This document shows, piece after piece, positions 10,430 to 20,211 of a DNA stretch of 64,000 bases (the first letter of the stretch is position 1; each line of letters opens with the position of its first letter). A program made the translations under genes and the position numbers. Source of the DNA: Ichthyophis bannanicus. Taxonomy: Eukaryota > Chordata > Amphibia > Gymnophiona > Ichthyophiidae. The notes under the pieces were generated by a model that was not told the origin of the DNA, ran no database searches, and saw only the letters and a program-made list of their open reading frames with translations. The DNA is taken from positions 17,733,080-17,797,079 of the forward strand of contig CM066033.1 in the NCBI GenBank assembly GCA_033557465.1, written 5' to 3'.

Positions 10430-13060
10430 ACAAATGGATGATGAAATGCTCAAAGAAATCAAGGAAGCTAGCAAAAGTTACAGTGCAGTAATAATAATGG
10501 GTGATTTCAATTACCCCGGCATCGACTGGGTCAGTGTCACAACAGGACATGCTAGGGAGATAAAGTTCCTAGATGAAATAAATGACTGCTTCTTGGAGCA
10601 GCTGGTTCATGAACCGACCAGAGGGGAAGCAATATTAGACCTAGTCCTTAGTGGAACACCAGATGTAGTGCAAGAGATAAGGGTGTTGGGGCCACTTGGC
10701 AATAGTGATCATAGCATGATCGCCTTTGATTTAATTAGTGGAGGAGGGATAGTAAGGAAATCCACAGTACTACCCTTTAACTTTCGAAAGGGAGACTATG
10801 ATAGAATGAGGAAAACAGTTAAGAAAAAACTAAAAGGAGCAGTTGCAAAGGTTAAAGACGTACATCAAGCTTGGGTGTTGTTGAAAAATACTATCTTGGA
10901 AGCCCAGACCAGCTGTATTCCACGCTTTAAGAAAAGTGGAAGGAAGTCCAAAAAATTGCCAGCATGGTTTAAAGCTGAGGTCAGAGAGGCTGTTGTTGCC
11001 AAAAAAGCATCTTTCAAGAAATGGAAAAAAGAGCCAAATGATGAAACCTGGAAACAGCACAAGCACTGGCAAGTCAAATGCAAGGCATTGATAAGGCAGG
11101 CAAAGAGAGAATTTGAGAAGAAGCTTGCTGCGGAAGCAAAAACGCGAAATAAAGACCTTTTCAAGTACATTCGTAGCAAAAAACCCGTGAGAGAGTCAGT
11201 TGGTCCATTAGATGATAAAGGGGTTAAAGGAGCACTAAGAGGCGACAAGGCGATAGCGGAGAGACTGAATGAATTCTTTGCTTCGGTCTTTACTGAGGAA
11301 GATGTAGGGATGTTACCCACGACTGAAGTGGTATTTAAAGGTGTGGAAGAATTGAAGGAAATATCGATACATCGGGAAGATGTCCTACAACTATTAGATA
11401 AACTGAAGAGTAGCAAATCACCTGGGCCGGATGGTATACATCCAAGGGTGTTGAAAGAACTGAAATTTGAGATTGCAGACCTGCTATCAGTAATCTGTGA
11501 ACTATCATTAAAATCATCTCTAATACCTGAGGATTGGAGGATCGCCAATGTAACACCAATTTTTAAAAAGGGTTCGAGGGGTGATCCGGGAAACTACAGA
11601 CCGGTGAGCCTGACATCAGTACCGGGAAAAATGGTAGAAACCATCATAAAGATTAAAATTACTCAGCATATAGATAGTCATGACCTAATGGGAGACAGCC
11701 AACATGGCTTTAGACAAGGAAGATCTTGTCTTACTAATCTGTTATGTTTTTTTGAAGGAGTGAATAAACAGGTGGACAAAGGTGAGTCGGTTGATATTGT
11801 GTATCTGGACTTTCAGAAAGCCTTTGACAAGGTCCCTCATGAGAGACTTTTGGCAAAACTAAAGAGTCATGGGATAGGAGGCAGTGTACTACTGTGGATC
11901 AGGAACTGGTTAAAAGATAGAAAGCAGAGGGTAGGGCTAAATGGCCAATTTTCCCAATGGAGAAAGGTGAATAGTGGTGTACCCCAGGGATCTGTGCTGG
12001 GTCCGCTGCTTTTTGACATATTCATAAATGACCTGGAAAGTGGAATAACGAGTGAGGTTATCAAATTTGCTGATGACACAAAACTATTTAAAGTTGTTAA
12101 AACCCAGGAGGATTGTGGAAAATTGCAAGAGGATCTTGATAAATTGGAAGACTGGGCATCAAAATGGCAGATGAAATTTAATGTGGAGAAGTGCAAGGTT
12201 ATGCACCTAGGGAAGAACAACCCAAACTATGGTTACACGATGCAAGGTTCCACATTAGGAACCACCACCCAAGAAAAAGATTTAGGCGTCCTTGTGGATA
12301 CCATGTTAAAACCCTCGGCCCAGTGTGCAGCGGCGGCCAAGAGAGCAAATAGAATGCTAGGTATGATAAGGAAAGGAATGGAAAATAAAACAAAAGATAT
12401 TATAATGCCTCTATATCGTTCCATGGTGAGACCGCACCTTGAATATTGTGTGCAATTCTGGTCGCCATATCTTAAAAAGGATATAGCAATTTTAGAAAAG
12501 GTTCAGAGAAGAGCCACCAAAATGGTAAAGGGGATGGAAGGCTACTCCTATGAAGAAAGGCTAAAAAGGTTGGGGCTCTTTAACCTGGAAAAGAGACGGC
12601 TGAGGGGAGATATGATAGAAGTCTATAAATTAATGAACGGAGTGGAACGGGTAAACGTAGATCGATTGTTTACCTTATCAGAATATAGAAAGACTAGGGG
12701 ACATGCAATGAAGCTACAGGGTAAACTATTTAAGACTAATAAAAGAAAATATTTTTCACTCAACGTGTAATCAAACTCTGGAATTTGTTACCGGAGGATG
12801 TAGTAAAGGCTGTTAGTGTAGCTGGGTTTAAAAAAGGTTTGGACAAGTTCCTGGAGGAAAGGTCCATAAACCATTATTAAGAAGGGACCCAGGATATCAA
12901 TGCTTGAACCAATACAAGCATTGTGGAACCTGTGTCCCTTGGGGAAACTGCTAGGTACGTATGACCTAGATTGGCCACTGTTGGAAACAGAATACTGGGC
13001 TTGATGGACCTTGGTCTGACCCAGTATGGCATATCTTATGTTCTTATGTTCTTATGTACT
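10430..13060 (+). mobile_element. CR1 LINE, 5'-truncated, inserted in DIRS A
   Basis: It starts inside the endonuclease domain (ACAAATGGATGATG) and runs through RT to a 3' tail of CTTATGTT octamers at about 13035-13060, the kind of short tandem tail typical of CR1. DIRS A reads GGGATGTA before it and ATGTACTTCCC after it, so ATGTA is a possible target duplication, partly hidden by the tail. It is close in sequence to the copy at 22045-33320, so this family was active relatively recently. Confidence 0.9.
10431..12879 (+). pseudogene. CR1 ORF2: endonuclease C-terminus plus reverse transcriptase
   Basis: ORF2 makes the nick and the cDNA for target-primed reverse transcription. The frame is open from the upstream DIRS sequence to 12770. 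It shows the endonuclease end (IIMGDFNYPGIDW, LGNSDHSMIAFDL), RT motifs SPGPDGIHPRVLKEL, NVTPIFKKG, NYRPVSLTS, QHGFRQGRSC, VYLDFQKAFDKVPH, GVPQGSVLGPLLF and the catalytic KFADDTKLF, and the C-terminal YRSMVRPHLEYC..RRATKMVKG. Around 12755 a run has five T where the sister copy has six, shifting the frame. The lost tail ([10 protein letters not shown] to SINHY) is readable in another frame to 12879. It lacks the catalytic N-terminal endonuclease. Confidence 0.9.
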
Positions 13061-13135
13061 TCCCACTTGTCTGGACTGGTCTAGCAGGATGAATTGGAAG
13101 AAGAAATTTCCTTTCTGGGAATCCTGCTAGACCAG
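13061..13135. repeat. Internal complementary region of DIRS A
   Basis: Contains GTCTGGACTGGTCTAGCAGG followed by its near inverse CCTGCTAGACCAGTCCAGG. The first half is complementary to the outer edge of the left terminal repeat (3136) and the second to the outer edge of the right one (13517). This is the template DIRS elements use to complete their ends during circle formation. Confidence 0.8.
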
Positions 13136-13367
13136 TCCAGGACCCCACCCTTCACTGCATTCTTCAGCAACAGCCTTGGGTCGTCATTCATTTAATACAG
13201 CTTTCTGGAAGGACAGGCTGTGATCTCACTTTCAGGCTCAGAAGTCAGTTTAGCCTGCTTACGCCCTTTGTACATAGTTGCACTTGTTGGTGCTCACCGT
13301 TCCAGGTCCCCTGGGGAGTTTTAATGCGTTTTGGTTGACATGCGGCTTCCTCTGCTTTTACATACGT

Positions 13368-13517
13368 ATACTGAGGGTGACACCTAGGGGAGCCTCTCTC
13401 TATGCCAGAGCCTGTTTGTTGAGGCTTCTGACACTTTCTCTGTCTCCAACATCTGCTGACAGAGGGACTTAACTCACTTGTCTGGACTGGTCTAGCAGGA
13501 TTCCAGGAAAGGAAATT
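13368..13517 (-). repeat. Right inverted terminal repeat of DIRS A
   Basis: Inverse of 3136-3284 with about 85-90% identity by eye; it ends GGATTCCAGGAAAGGAAATT. Between the complementary region and this repeat (13136-13367) is non-coding DIRS tail. Confidence 0.8.
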
Positions 13518-13854
13518 ACCAGCAAGTGAAATTTCTCCTTCGTGTTCCCTGCCTTGGTTGGTTCCATATCATTGCTACAGAAGGTTCATAAAGCTTTCCA
13601 CCAGGATACTTTTATTTGCAGAACTCGCAGGATTCCAATTATCCCACTTTTATCCAAGTGTTGCTCTTCTGAAGTCTTACCTTTCCCTATCAATTAAGTT
13701 ACTTTTCCATTTTTCTAACAGGCAGAAGAGGCTACTGTACGTATCCCACAGAAGAGAGCCTGAAAATAGAACAGGTTCATCTCAGGAACCAGCTGGAGGG
13801 AGGAGAGGAGAATACTGACACCAAGATGGTTGAGCCAAGAATTCCTTTATGATA
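13518..13854. other. No feature recognised
   Basis: AT-rich sequence between DIRS A and a hAT fragment. A pyrimidine-rich tract ending in ACAG near 13720 resembles a splice acceptor, but the short frame after it has no recognisable domain and I do not call a gene. Confidence 0.3.
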
Positions 13855-15090
13855 CAATTCTATGCTTGCATTGACCGAATGTGACCTTGGCTGAGTAGCC
13901 AATTTCGATTTAAGTTCTTACGAATTTCACTTTTGGGTAGAAAGTTAGCATGAAACCTATTGCTATGCAGAGCCTTATAATGATGTTCCAGATTACCCAT
14001 TTTGGGCAAGGATACTGGGGCGTTACAAATTAGACAACAACACTTGTCTTTCACCATGATGAAGAAGTAGTCCATTTCCCATTCATCATGAAAGCGGTAG
14101 GTTTTGCTCTGCTTTGGAACACTCATCTTCGTTATACTGGGGTGGCTGCTAAGTTAGTTTAAACACTGGCTGAATCTGGTCCAAAACGGTCACTGTCCCA
14201 AAGTATTAAAGATCAACAGGAACTGAAGACCTCTGGATGATGTGCAATAGAAGGACTGGAGATGCCAAAACCACACATGCAGTTCTAAAAGTAAAAGTAA
14301 GAATTCATCATACTGATACCGTAATCAAATGCCACCAAATAATCATCAAAAAAACTTAACTGTCCAGCAAAGCAGATGAAATCAAATACCACAAAACAAG
14401 TTCAAATACCACCACACGTAATTTAATAAATTCTGCACACAATGTAGAATCAACACATAGGCAAGGCGAAATAAAATTGCAGAGGCAAGCAAAAGTCACA
14501 TTGGTTTGAACCAATCTGAAGGCAAGGCAAAGACAAGTTAGAACAAAATTGGAAAAGCCCGCCAAAATCACCAAATTCTTGACACTTTGTTGTGTCTGCC
14601 CGAAAAGGTTTATTGAAAGCGAACTATAAAGCAACCAACGACTAGCATACAACACAACTAATACGGTAAGTGTATTCAGGTAAAGCCCGGGGAGTGGATA
14701 TCACCCGGTATATAACACATTTCTAAGGGGTGTTGGGGCGGGGGCAGGAATGGGTGATTCTGAGAGGCAGGAGACCAGGTATGACACCAGGCCTGTGGCG
14801 TCTCGTCGCAGGGCACGGACGGCGGCCCCCAGGGGTACCCAAAAACTATTGGCACAAAAACTACAAGCGCCCCCAATACACCTGCAGGCAAGATTCCCGC
14901 AGGCAGGGAAAAAAGACAGGCAAAGGATCAGCAGCGGCGGCAAGCCCACGGCAGACAACCTGCCGGCACGAGCTCTCTCCTAGTGACGGGGCGAGCTGCT
15001 GGAGAGATGAAGCCAAGTGAGGCTGGCGCTCTACCTCTGACCCCTCCGTGATTTACAGGTAGATCACGATCTACCTGTTGGACATGCCTG
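13855..15090 (-). mobile_element. hAT DNA transposon, 5' part
   Basis: On the minus strand the element starts CAGGCATGTCCAACAGGTAG at 15090, a hAT-like terminal sequence, followed by about 960 bp of leader and then a BED-like zinc-finger ORF (14126-13860). The rest of the transposase and the other terminal repeat are missing, so an 8-bp duplication cannot be tested. The left limit is set only by the end of the ORF. The leader (14130-15060) has no other coding signal. Confidence 0.55.
13860..14126 (-). CDS. hAT transposase N-terminus with BED-like zinc finger (88 aa)
   Basis: The sequence runs from MSVPKQSKTYRFHDEWEMDYFF through CCLICNAPVS and GNLEHHYKALH to SEIRKNLNRNW. The Cys-x-x-Cys, spaced His..His and following F..N/HFLPKSEIRK pattern match the N-terminal zinc finger of hAT transposases and of domesticated relatives such as GTF2IRD2 and EPM2AIP1-like proteins. 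Full hAT transposases are about 600 residues; this ends after the finger at a TGA, so no RNase-H-like catalytic core is present. It is probably a dead fragment, though a stand-alone DNA-binding peptide cannot be excluded. Confidence 0.6.
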   Translation of the reverse strand: MSVPKQSKTYRFHDEWEMDYFFIMVKDKCCCLICNAPVSLPKMGNLEHHYKALHSNRFHANFLPKSEIRKNLNRNWLLSQGHIRSMQA

Positions 15091-16470
15091 GTATAGAGCA
15101 TTCCTCCTTATCATTCTAGACGTTGCCTCAGCATTCGACAATATAAACCATGAAACCCTCATTGCAAGGCTCGAATACATTGGCCTGGGCAGCCTAGTTC
15201 TTCTCTGTTTTAAATCATACATTTCAGACCGCAAGTTCACGATCCAAATAGGGAAAAGACCCGCAAACACCTTTCCACAAGAACAAGGCATACCAGAAAG
15301 TTCCGCCCTCTCTGCCCTCCTTTTCAACCTGCACCTTCAACCTATCACCCACATATTCCAAAAACACAACATCCACTACTACATCTATGTGGATGACATC
15401 ATGTTGACGCTCCCCATAGATGTAAATAACCCCAACTACAACAACCTGGACAAATGTATTAAGGAAGCTGACTCCTGGCTGAAATTAAACAACCTCAGCC
15501 TATACTACAAAAAGACGGAAGCGATGCATATCACAAGAAACCAAGACACAGCCCTACCCCAAGCCATCACCATCAACACCACCACAATCCCAGTCAAAAA
15601 GGAAGTTGTCCTAGATACCTCCCTCAGCATGGTACCCCACCTGAAACGAACAGCCAGAACAATCCTCTAAAAATTAAAATCCATACAACAACTAAGACCT
15701 CTCCTTGAAGATAACGACTTCAGAGCTGTCATTCAATCCATCATCACCCCACACTTCGACTACTGCAACAGGCTGTTGCAGGGTCTACCGGCAAAGAATC
15801 TCCACATACTCCAAGGAATGCAAAATATCACAGCCAAGATCACCTGCAAAGCCAGACTAACTGACGATGTCACTCCCTTCCTATATGCCCTACACTGGCT
15901 CCCAATAGAAAGCCGGATCAGATACAAACTACTTGTGACATCATTCAAACTCATCAACAATGTTGCTTCCTCTTTCCTCTCAACCCTCCTCCTCACCCCA
16001 ACAAACAGAACACGCAGGGAGAATGCCACTCACTCCTTAGCAATCCCACCCTCCATCTGAAAAACAAAGCAAACCAGCAGCTCCAGAGCATTCTCCTATG
16101 CTGCACCCAACATCTGGAACACCCTCCCACTGCACATCCGCACAACAAAAGACCTCAAAGATTTCAGAAAGCACCTAAAAATCCACCTCTTTACTATGCA
16201 CTACGGTACAGAAAACTCATATCCAAACACACATGCACCACAGGGACAGCTCACCCAACCCAGATAAAGGCCGTATAAAACAAACGTAAGCATGAAAAGT
16301 CCTGTATATAGCCAAGTTGTACATAGTTCCTAAAAAATTGTAACTCCAACCCACTGACCCTACCTGCAAATCAGGTTACCTGTAAAAAGTTTTGTTTTTT
16401 TTTCCTTGTAAACTGCCCCTGATCTCTGGAAGGGGAGGTAGAGAAATGTAACAAATAAAATAAATAAAAA
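15091..16470 (+). mobile_element. L2-clade LINE, 5'-truncated
   Basis: Begins in the RT domain immediately after the hAT end and finishes with GTAACAAATAAAATAAATAAA near 16465. The protein order (RT, then the thumb/C-terminal HFDYCN..LHWLPIESRI..FRKHLKIHLF) is that of L2 LINEs. It is a related but distinct lineage from the L2 copy at 33960-45920. Confidence 0.8.
15098..16200 (+). pseudogene. L2 ORF2 reverse transcriptase and C-terminus
   Basis: A single frame with two in-frame stops (TAA at 15668, TGA at 16058). Motifs: LIILDVASAFDNINHETLI, EQGIPESSALSALLFNLHL, the catalytic IYVDDIML (15382-15405), then LKLNNLSLYYKKTEAMHI, ITPHFDYCNRLLQGLP, LYALHWLPIESRIRYKLL and APNIWNTLPLHIR. The canonical G-P-Q-G of the RT is changed to G-I-P-E, another sign of decay. 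It would have driven insertion of this LINE and, in trans, of SINEs with a matching tail. Confidence 0.8.
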
Positions 16471-17011
16471 TACAGAGTTTAAAGATTCCAAATTACCCCT
16501 GTCTACCGATAACCAGCCCTCACTTGGTTTGCAGCGTGTCATGCTGTGAGGGCTTGTGTGCATCAGTGATGCTGAGGGCTAAGCTATCGGTAGTTTAACT
16601 ACTGCAGGGTCTCCCAAGATGGACAGGTCTCAGCTGAGGTGCCAGACCAAGACAAACCACCCATCTGGGCCGCAGTAGAATGGGACAGTGTTGGCGGCGG
16701 AGGATCATATTTCTGTGGCAACAGCAATAGCACTAAACTTAAACAGTGCAGAAGAAAGGCCTGACAATCTACTTCTGTATCTTGCCACAAAAACCCATTG
16801 GATAGTCACAACAAAACAAATTGCACAAATTCCATAGTGCTGGAAGATGAGACTCCCCAGGTCGGAAGGCACTAAACTAGCTATTGGGGAGGAGCTGAAG
16901 ACTTTTCAGATTAAAGCCAGCATTTATTATGTGGTTGGATCAAAATCCTTGGGATGACTAACTGCTGATGTAGCTGTGCATGAAATGAGAGTCAGAAGCT
17001 GCAAAGATGTT
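16471..17011. other. No gene recognised
   Basis: Unassigned sequence between the L2 tail and the SINE. The last part could be the degraded 5' region of the BovB LINE that continues after the SINE, but I cannot show it. Confidence 0.3.
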
Positions 17012-17305
17012 TATTTATTTATTTTATTTACATTCTCTTATATACCGCACTATTCTGCATCAGTGCAGTTTATATTGAATAAACTGAAATTACATTGAAC
17101 AGGGCATTATAACTTGGAGATAACTATTTTACAGGGAACATGGGCTATGGAGGGTTAAATGGCTTGCCCAAGACCACAAGGAGAACCTGTGGGACTAGAA
17201 ACCCCAGTCCTTCCGGCCCAAGGTTGCTGTCCTCTAGTGGGATTTGAACCCCCAACCTTCCGGCCTGAAGTACCTTGCCCCAACCACTAGGCTACTCCTC
17301 CACTC
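17012..17305 (-). mobile_element. tRNA-derived SINE with an L2-type 3' tail
   Basis: Read on the minus strand, the head has a perfect A box (TAGCCTAGTGG, 17284-17294) and a perfect B box (GGTTCAAATCC, 17240-17250), the internal Pol III promoter of tRNA-derived SINEs. A unique body follows, then a tail reading GCACTGATGCAGAATAGTGC then GGTATATAAG and ATAAA repeats. About 50 bp of that tail matches the 3' end of the L2 LINE at 45865-45915, which explains how the SINE borrows LINE machinery. A 5'-truncated copy lies at 24988-25144. Confidence 0.85.
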
Positions 17306-17329
17306 CCCACTGTTTAACATATTGGGACA

Positions 17330-17959
17330 TGGAACATATGAAGCATGAACCAAGGGAAATTGGAGGTGGTCTAAAATAAAATGGAACATGTTCAACTTGA
17401 TCTGTTGGGTGTCAGCGAACTAAAATAGGCTGGCACTGGGCATTTTGCATCAGATGATCACATGGTCTACTGTGCTGGAAATGAAAGACAAAGAAGAAGT
17501 GGTGTTGAATTTATAATTAAGAAGAAACTTGCAAGAACTGTAATGAAAAACAATGCAGTCAGTGATTGCTTAATTTCTTTTTGTCTATGAGGAATACCTT
17601 TCAACACAACTATAATTCAAGTATATTCCCCAACAACAGCCGCAGAAGACAATGAAATTGATGAGTTCTATAAACAAGTACAAGCTGAAATTGAAAGAAC
17701 ATGCAAACAGGATATCCTGATAGTCATGCAAAAGTTGGCAACAAAGAAGAAGGCAAAATGGTTGGAAAATATGGACTTGACAACAGAAATGAAGCTGGAG
17801 AAAGACTGATAGAATTCTGCAAGACCAACGATCTATTCATCTCAAACACCTTCTTCTAGCAACACAAGCAGCGACTGTACACATGGACTTCACCCAATGG
17901 ATGGTACAAAAATCAAGTTGACTACATCTGTGGAAGTCAATGATGGAAATACTCTATAC
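17330..17959 (+). pseudogene. BovB endonuclease region
   Basis: Pieces in several frames: IQVYSPTTAAEDNEIDEFYK (about 17615), a GKYGLDNRNEAGERLIEFC-like stretch (about 17770), SNTF followed by a stop and QHKQRRLYTWTSPNG-like sequence (about 17850-17900), and QVDYICG just before the hAT. These are the Y(A/S)PTT, G..GERL, YTWTSPDG and QIDYI landmarks of BovB apurinic-type endonucleases. No frame is intact. Confidence 0.7.
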
Positions 17960-18037
17960 CAGCGATGGCGAACCTATGGCACGCGTGCCAGCTGTGGCAC
18001 GCGAAGGCCTTGCAGCTGGCACGCGGGAAGGTCCGCA

Positions 18038-18460
18038 ATTGAAAAAAAAAAAAAACCCCTGTCTGCTGCCGCTGTCGGGGCCGCCGCGGCAGAATCGAGC
18101 GTGCCGCGGGGCCCCCCTGTACCTGGCAGATCCTGCCCTCCCCGTAGCAGCTCTCTCTTCGGAGCTACAGTGAGACGCGCCGGCTTGCAGAGCGCGAAGG
18201 GAAGAGTTTCCCTTTCGCGACTCCGTTAAGCCCGCGGGGGCTGATGGGAACTTCCCATCAGCCCCCGCGGGCTTAACAGAGCAGCGAGGGAACTCTTCCC
18301 TCGCGCTCTGCAAGCCGGCGCGTCTGACTGCAGCTCCAAAGAGAGCGCTGCAACGGGGTGGGCTGGCCCTGCCGGGTGGGTACAGGGGGGCCCTGCGGCA
18401 CGCTCGATTCTGCCGCGGCGGCCCCGACAGCGGCAGTAGACAGGTTTTCTTTTTTTTTTA
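18038..18460. repeat. About 420-bp GC-rich imperfect palindrome
   Basis: The left arm (from CTGTCTGCTGCCGCTGTCGG) reappears inverted as the right arm (ending CCGACAGCGGCAGTAGACAG). The centre at about 18248 is nearly perfect: GCCCGCGGGGGCTGATGGGAA abuts its own inverse. Both arms are flanked by A-runs or T-runs (18042-18053, 18447-18457). It could extrude as a cruciform. Confidence 0.85.
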
Positions 18461-18469
18461 AATTTTCCC

Positions 18470-19330
18470 TGGGCTGGGCTGGGCTGGGGGGGGTTTAGGA
18501 GGGGTGAGGGGCTGGGCTGGGCTGGGATGGGCTGGGGGGGGTGAGGAGTTGTGGTGGGCTGGGCTGGGCTGGGGGGGTTAGGAGTGGTGATGGGCTGGAG
18601 GGGGGGTTAGGAGTGGTGATGGGCTGGGCTGGGCTGGGGGGGGTTAGGAGTGGTGATGGGCTGGGCTGGGCTGGGGGTTTGGAGTGGTGATGGGCTGGGC
18701 TGTGCGGGGCTGGGGGGGGTTAGGAGTAGTGATGGGCTGGGCTGGGCTGGGCTGGGGGGTGTTAGGAGTAGTGATGGGCTGGGGTGGGGGGGGTTTAGGA
18801 GTGGTGATGGGCACTGGGCTGGGGGGGTTAGGAGTGGTGATGGACACTGGGCTGGCTGGGGGGGGTTAGGAGTGGTGATGGGCACTGGGCTGGCTGGGGG
18901 GGTTAGGAGTGGTGATGGGCGCTGGGCTGGGGGGGTTAGGAGTGGTGATGGGCGCTGGGGGGGTTAGGAGTGGTGATAGGCGCTGGGGGGGCTTAAACTA
19001 AAAATTGAGTGATGGGGGATTAGGACTGGGAGTGGGCTGATGGGGAGGTTAGGACTGGAAATGGGCTGGTGGGATTAGGACTGGGAGTGGGCTATGGGGG
19101 GCTAGGACTGGTAATGGGTTGGGGGGGTTGCTAGGACTGGAAATGGGCTGAGTGGAAGGGGGCTTGAACTGCAAATAGCTGTTGGGGATGGGGCTTGGAA
19201 TGGAAATGGGCTGAGGGGAAGTGGGGGGCTTGAACTGCAAATAGCTGATGGGGACGGGGCTTGGAATGGAAATGGGCTGAGGGGAAGTGGGGGGCTTGAA
19301 GAAGGGAATGGATGCTGGGTGAGACTGGAA
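18470..19330 (+). repeat. G-rich minisatellite
   Basis: Tandem copies of a roughly 35-50-bp unit around GGTTAGGAGTGGTGATGGGC plus variable GGGCTGGGCTGGGGGG fill 18560-18990. A second, related unit (GGGGCTTGAACTGCAAATAG.. and GGAATGGAAATGGGCTGA) fills about 19100-19330. Runs of five to eight G recur in every unit, so G-quadruplexes are likely on the plus strand. Long frames here are products of the repeat, not genes. Confidence 0.85.
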
Positions 19331-20211
19331 CTAGAAGGGAGCTGATGTTGGGGGAGGATTAGAATGGGATGGGGCTGGGAGAGTAAAATGGAGAGGGGAA
19401 AAATATTTTGTGTAGGAGGGATGAAAAATCTACAATTGGCCAGGTATTGGAGAGTAATTGGGATTGAGGATGGAGGGGTAAAATTTGTGTGGATGAAATA
19501 GGAATGAGGAAAGAGCAAAAGGAGAAAGATTAGTATGTTTAAAGCAGATGTAGAGAGAGAGAATGGAAAAAAAACTAGAAGAGAGAAGAAAGGACAAATG
19601 GACAGCAGACGATGGAGAGTTAGCAGAAAACATGAAGAAACCAGAAGAAAATGGCTGGACCAATTGCAACTGAAAAAAAATGCACAAAAGGTATAAAGAT
19701 ATCTCTTTATTTTTAATTTATTAACTGGAATATGTCAGCTCTGGGAAATGTGCATCATTAACATCTACGCTTTGTTTGGTACAAGAGGAAATTCCTATTT
19801 GACGTTGCCACTTGTTCTCTTTCCCCAGTATTCACTGAAATGTATTGGTTTAATATTTGCAGTGTTGCCTTTTGATAGGTAGGGTATGGTGATTTGTGAG
19901 TCCTGGTAATGCTGTCAGGATACGGCGGGTTTGCTATGGGTTCTAAATGGGCAGCGTTTGTAGTAGTTCCTAATGTGCCTGGCGGTTGGCACTGGATTAT
20001 AGTAATGTAGAAATCTTTTAGTCTTTCTTTATCCATACACTCATTAAGAGACATGTTTACTAAAAGTTAGTGTATGGTAACATTATGCAAATATTTATGC
20101 AAATAAGACCACTTATGCAAATGACGTGCTGGCACTTTGAGGAAATTCTTTGGTTTTGTGCGGCAGTTTGGGCACTCGGGCTCAAAAAGGTTAGCCATCA
20201 CTGCTCTATAC

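Larger units (their letters stand above)
3136..13517 (+). mobile_element. DIRS retroelement A (outer), carrying DIRS B and a CR1 copy
   Basis: DIRS elements use reverse transcription plus a tyrosine recombinase and have inverted terminal repeats with an internal complementary region instead of LTRs. Here 3136-3284 and 13368-13517 are inverted copies (both contain CCTGCTAGACCA and GCTCCCCTAGGTGTCACC). A 75-bp internal complementary region at 13061-13135 joins the outer edge of both. Between them lie remnants of Gag, RT/RNase H, a methyltransferase-like domain and a recombinase, all plus strand and all broken. DIRS B fills about 3300-7008, and a 5'-truncated CR1 sits between the recombinase and the right end. 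DIRS integration makes no target duplication, so the ends are set by the complementary region alone. Confidence 0.85.
17960..20203. mobile_element. Complete hAT-type element, 2,244 bp, non-autonomous
   Basis: The left end CAGCGATGGCGAACC and the right end GGTTAGCCATCACTG are inverted repeats, and CTCTATAC flanks both sides (17952-17959 and 20204-20211): a perfect 8-bp duplication. The BovB LINE reads straight through if the element is removed. Inside are a GC-rich palindrome (18038-18460), a G-rich minisatellite (18470-19330) and about 870 bp of AT-rich DNA. A 98-codon minus-strand frame (19758-20054) has no transposase motif, so I read the element as non-autonomous and unusually long for a MITE. 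Confidence 0.85.

Noticed and set aside
3136..13517. A single, very long DIRS element
   Set aside because: Two Gags, two recombinase C-termini and two complementary regions from different subfamilies show one DIRS nested in another.
13518..13818. Possible host exon after an acceptor-like sequence near 13720
   Set aside because: Short frame, no domain, no donor site and no second exon; evidence too weak.
18600..18970. Several 60-105-codon frames on both strands in the G-rich region
   Set aside because: They arise from the minisatellite repeat and change with unit number; low-complexity Gly/Pro-rich products only.
19758..20054. 98-codon minus-strand frame in the hAT element as a transposase piece
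   Set aside because: No zinc finger, RNase-H-like or dimerisation motif; cannot be linked to hAT transposase.
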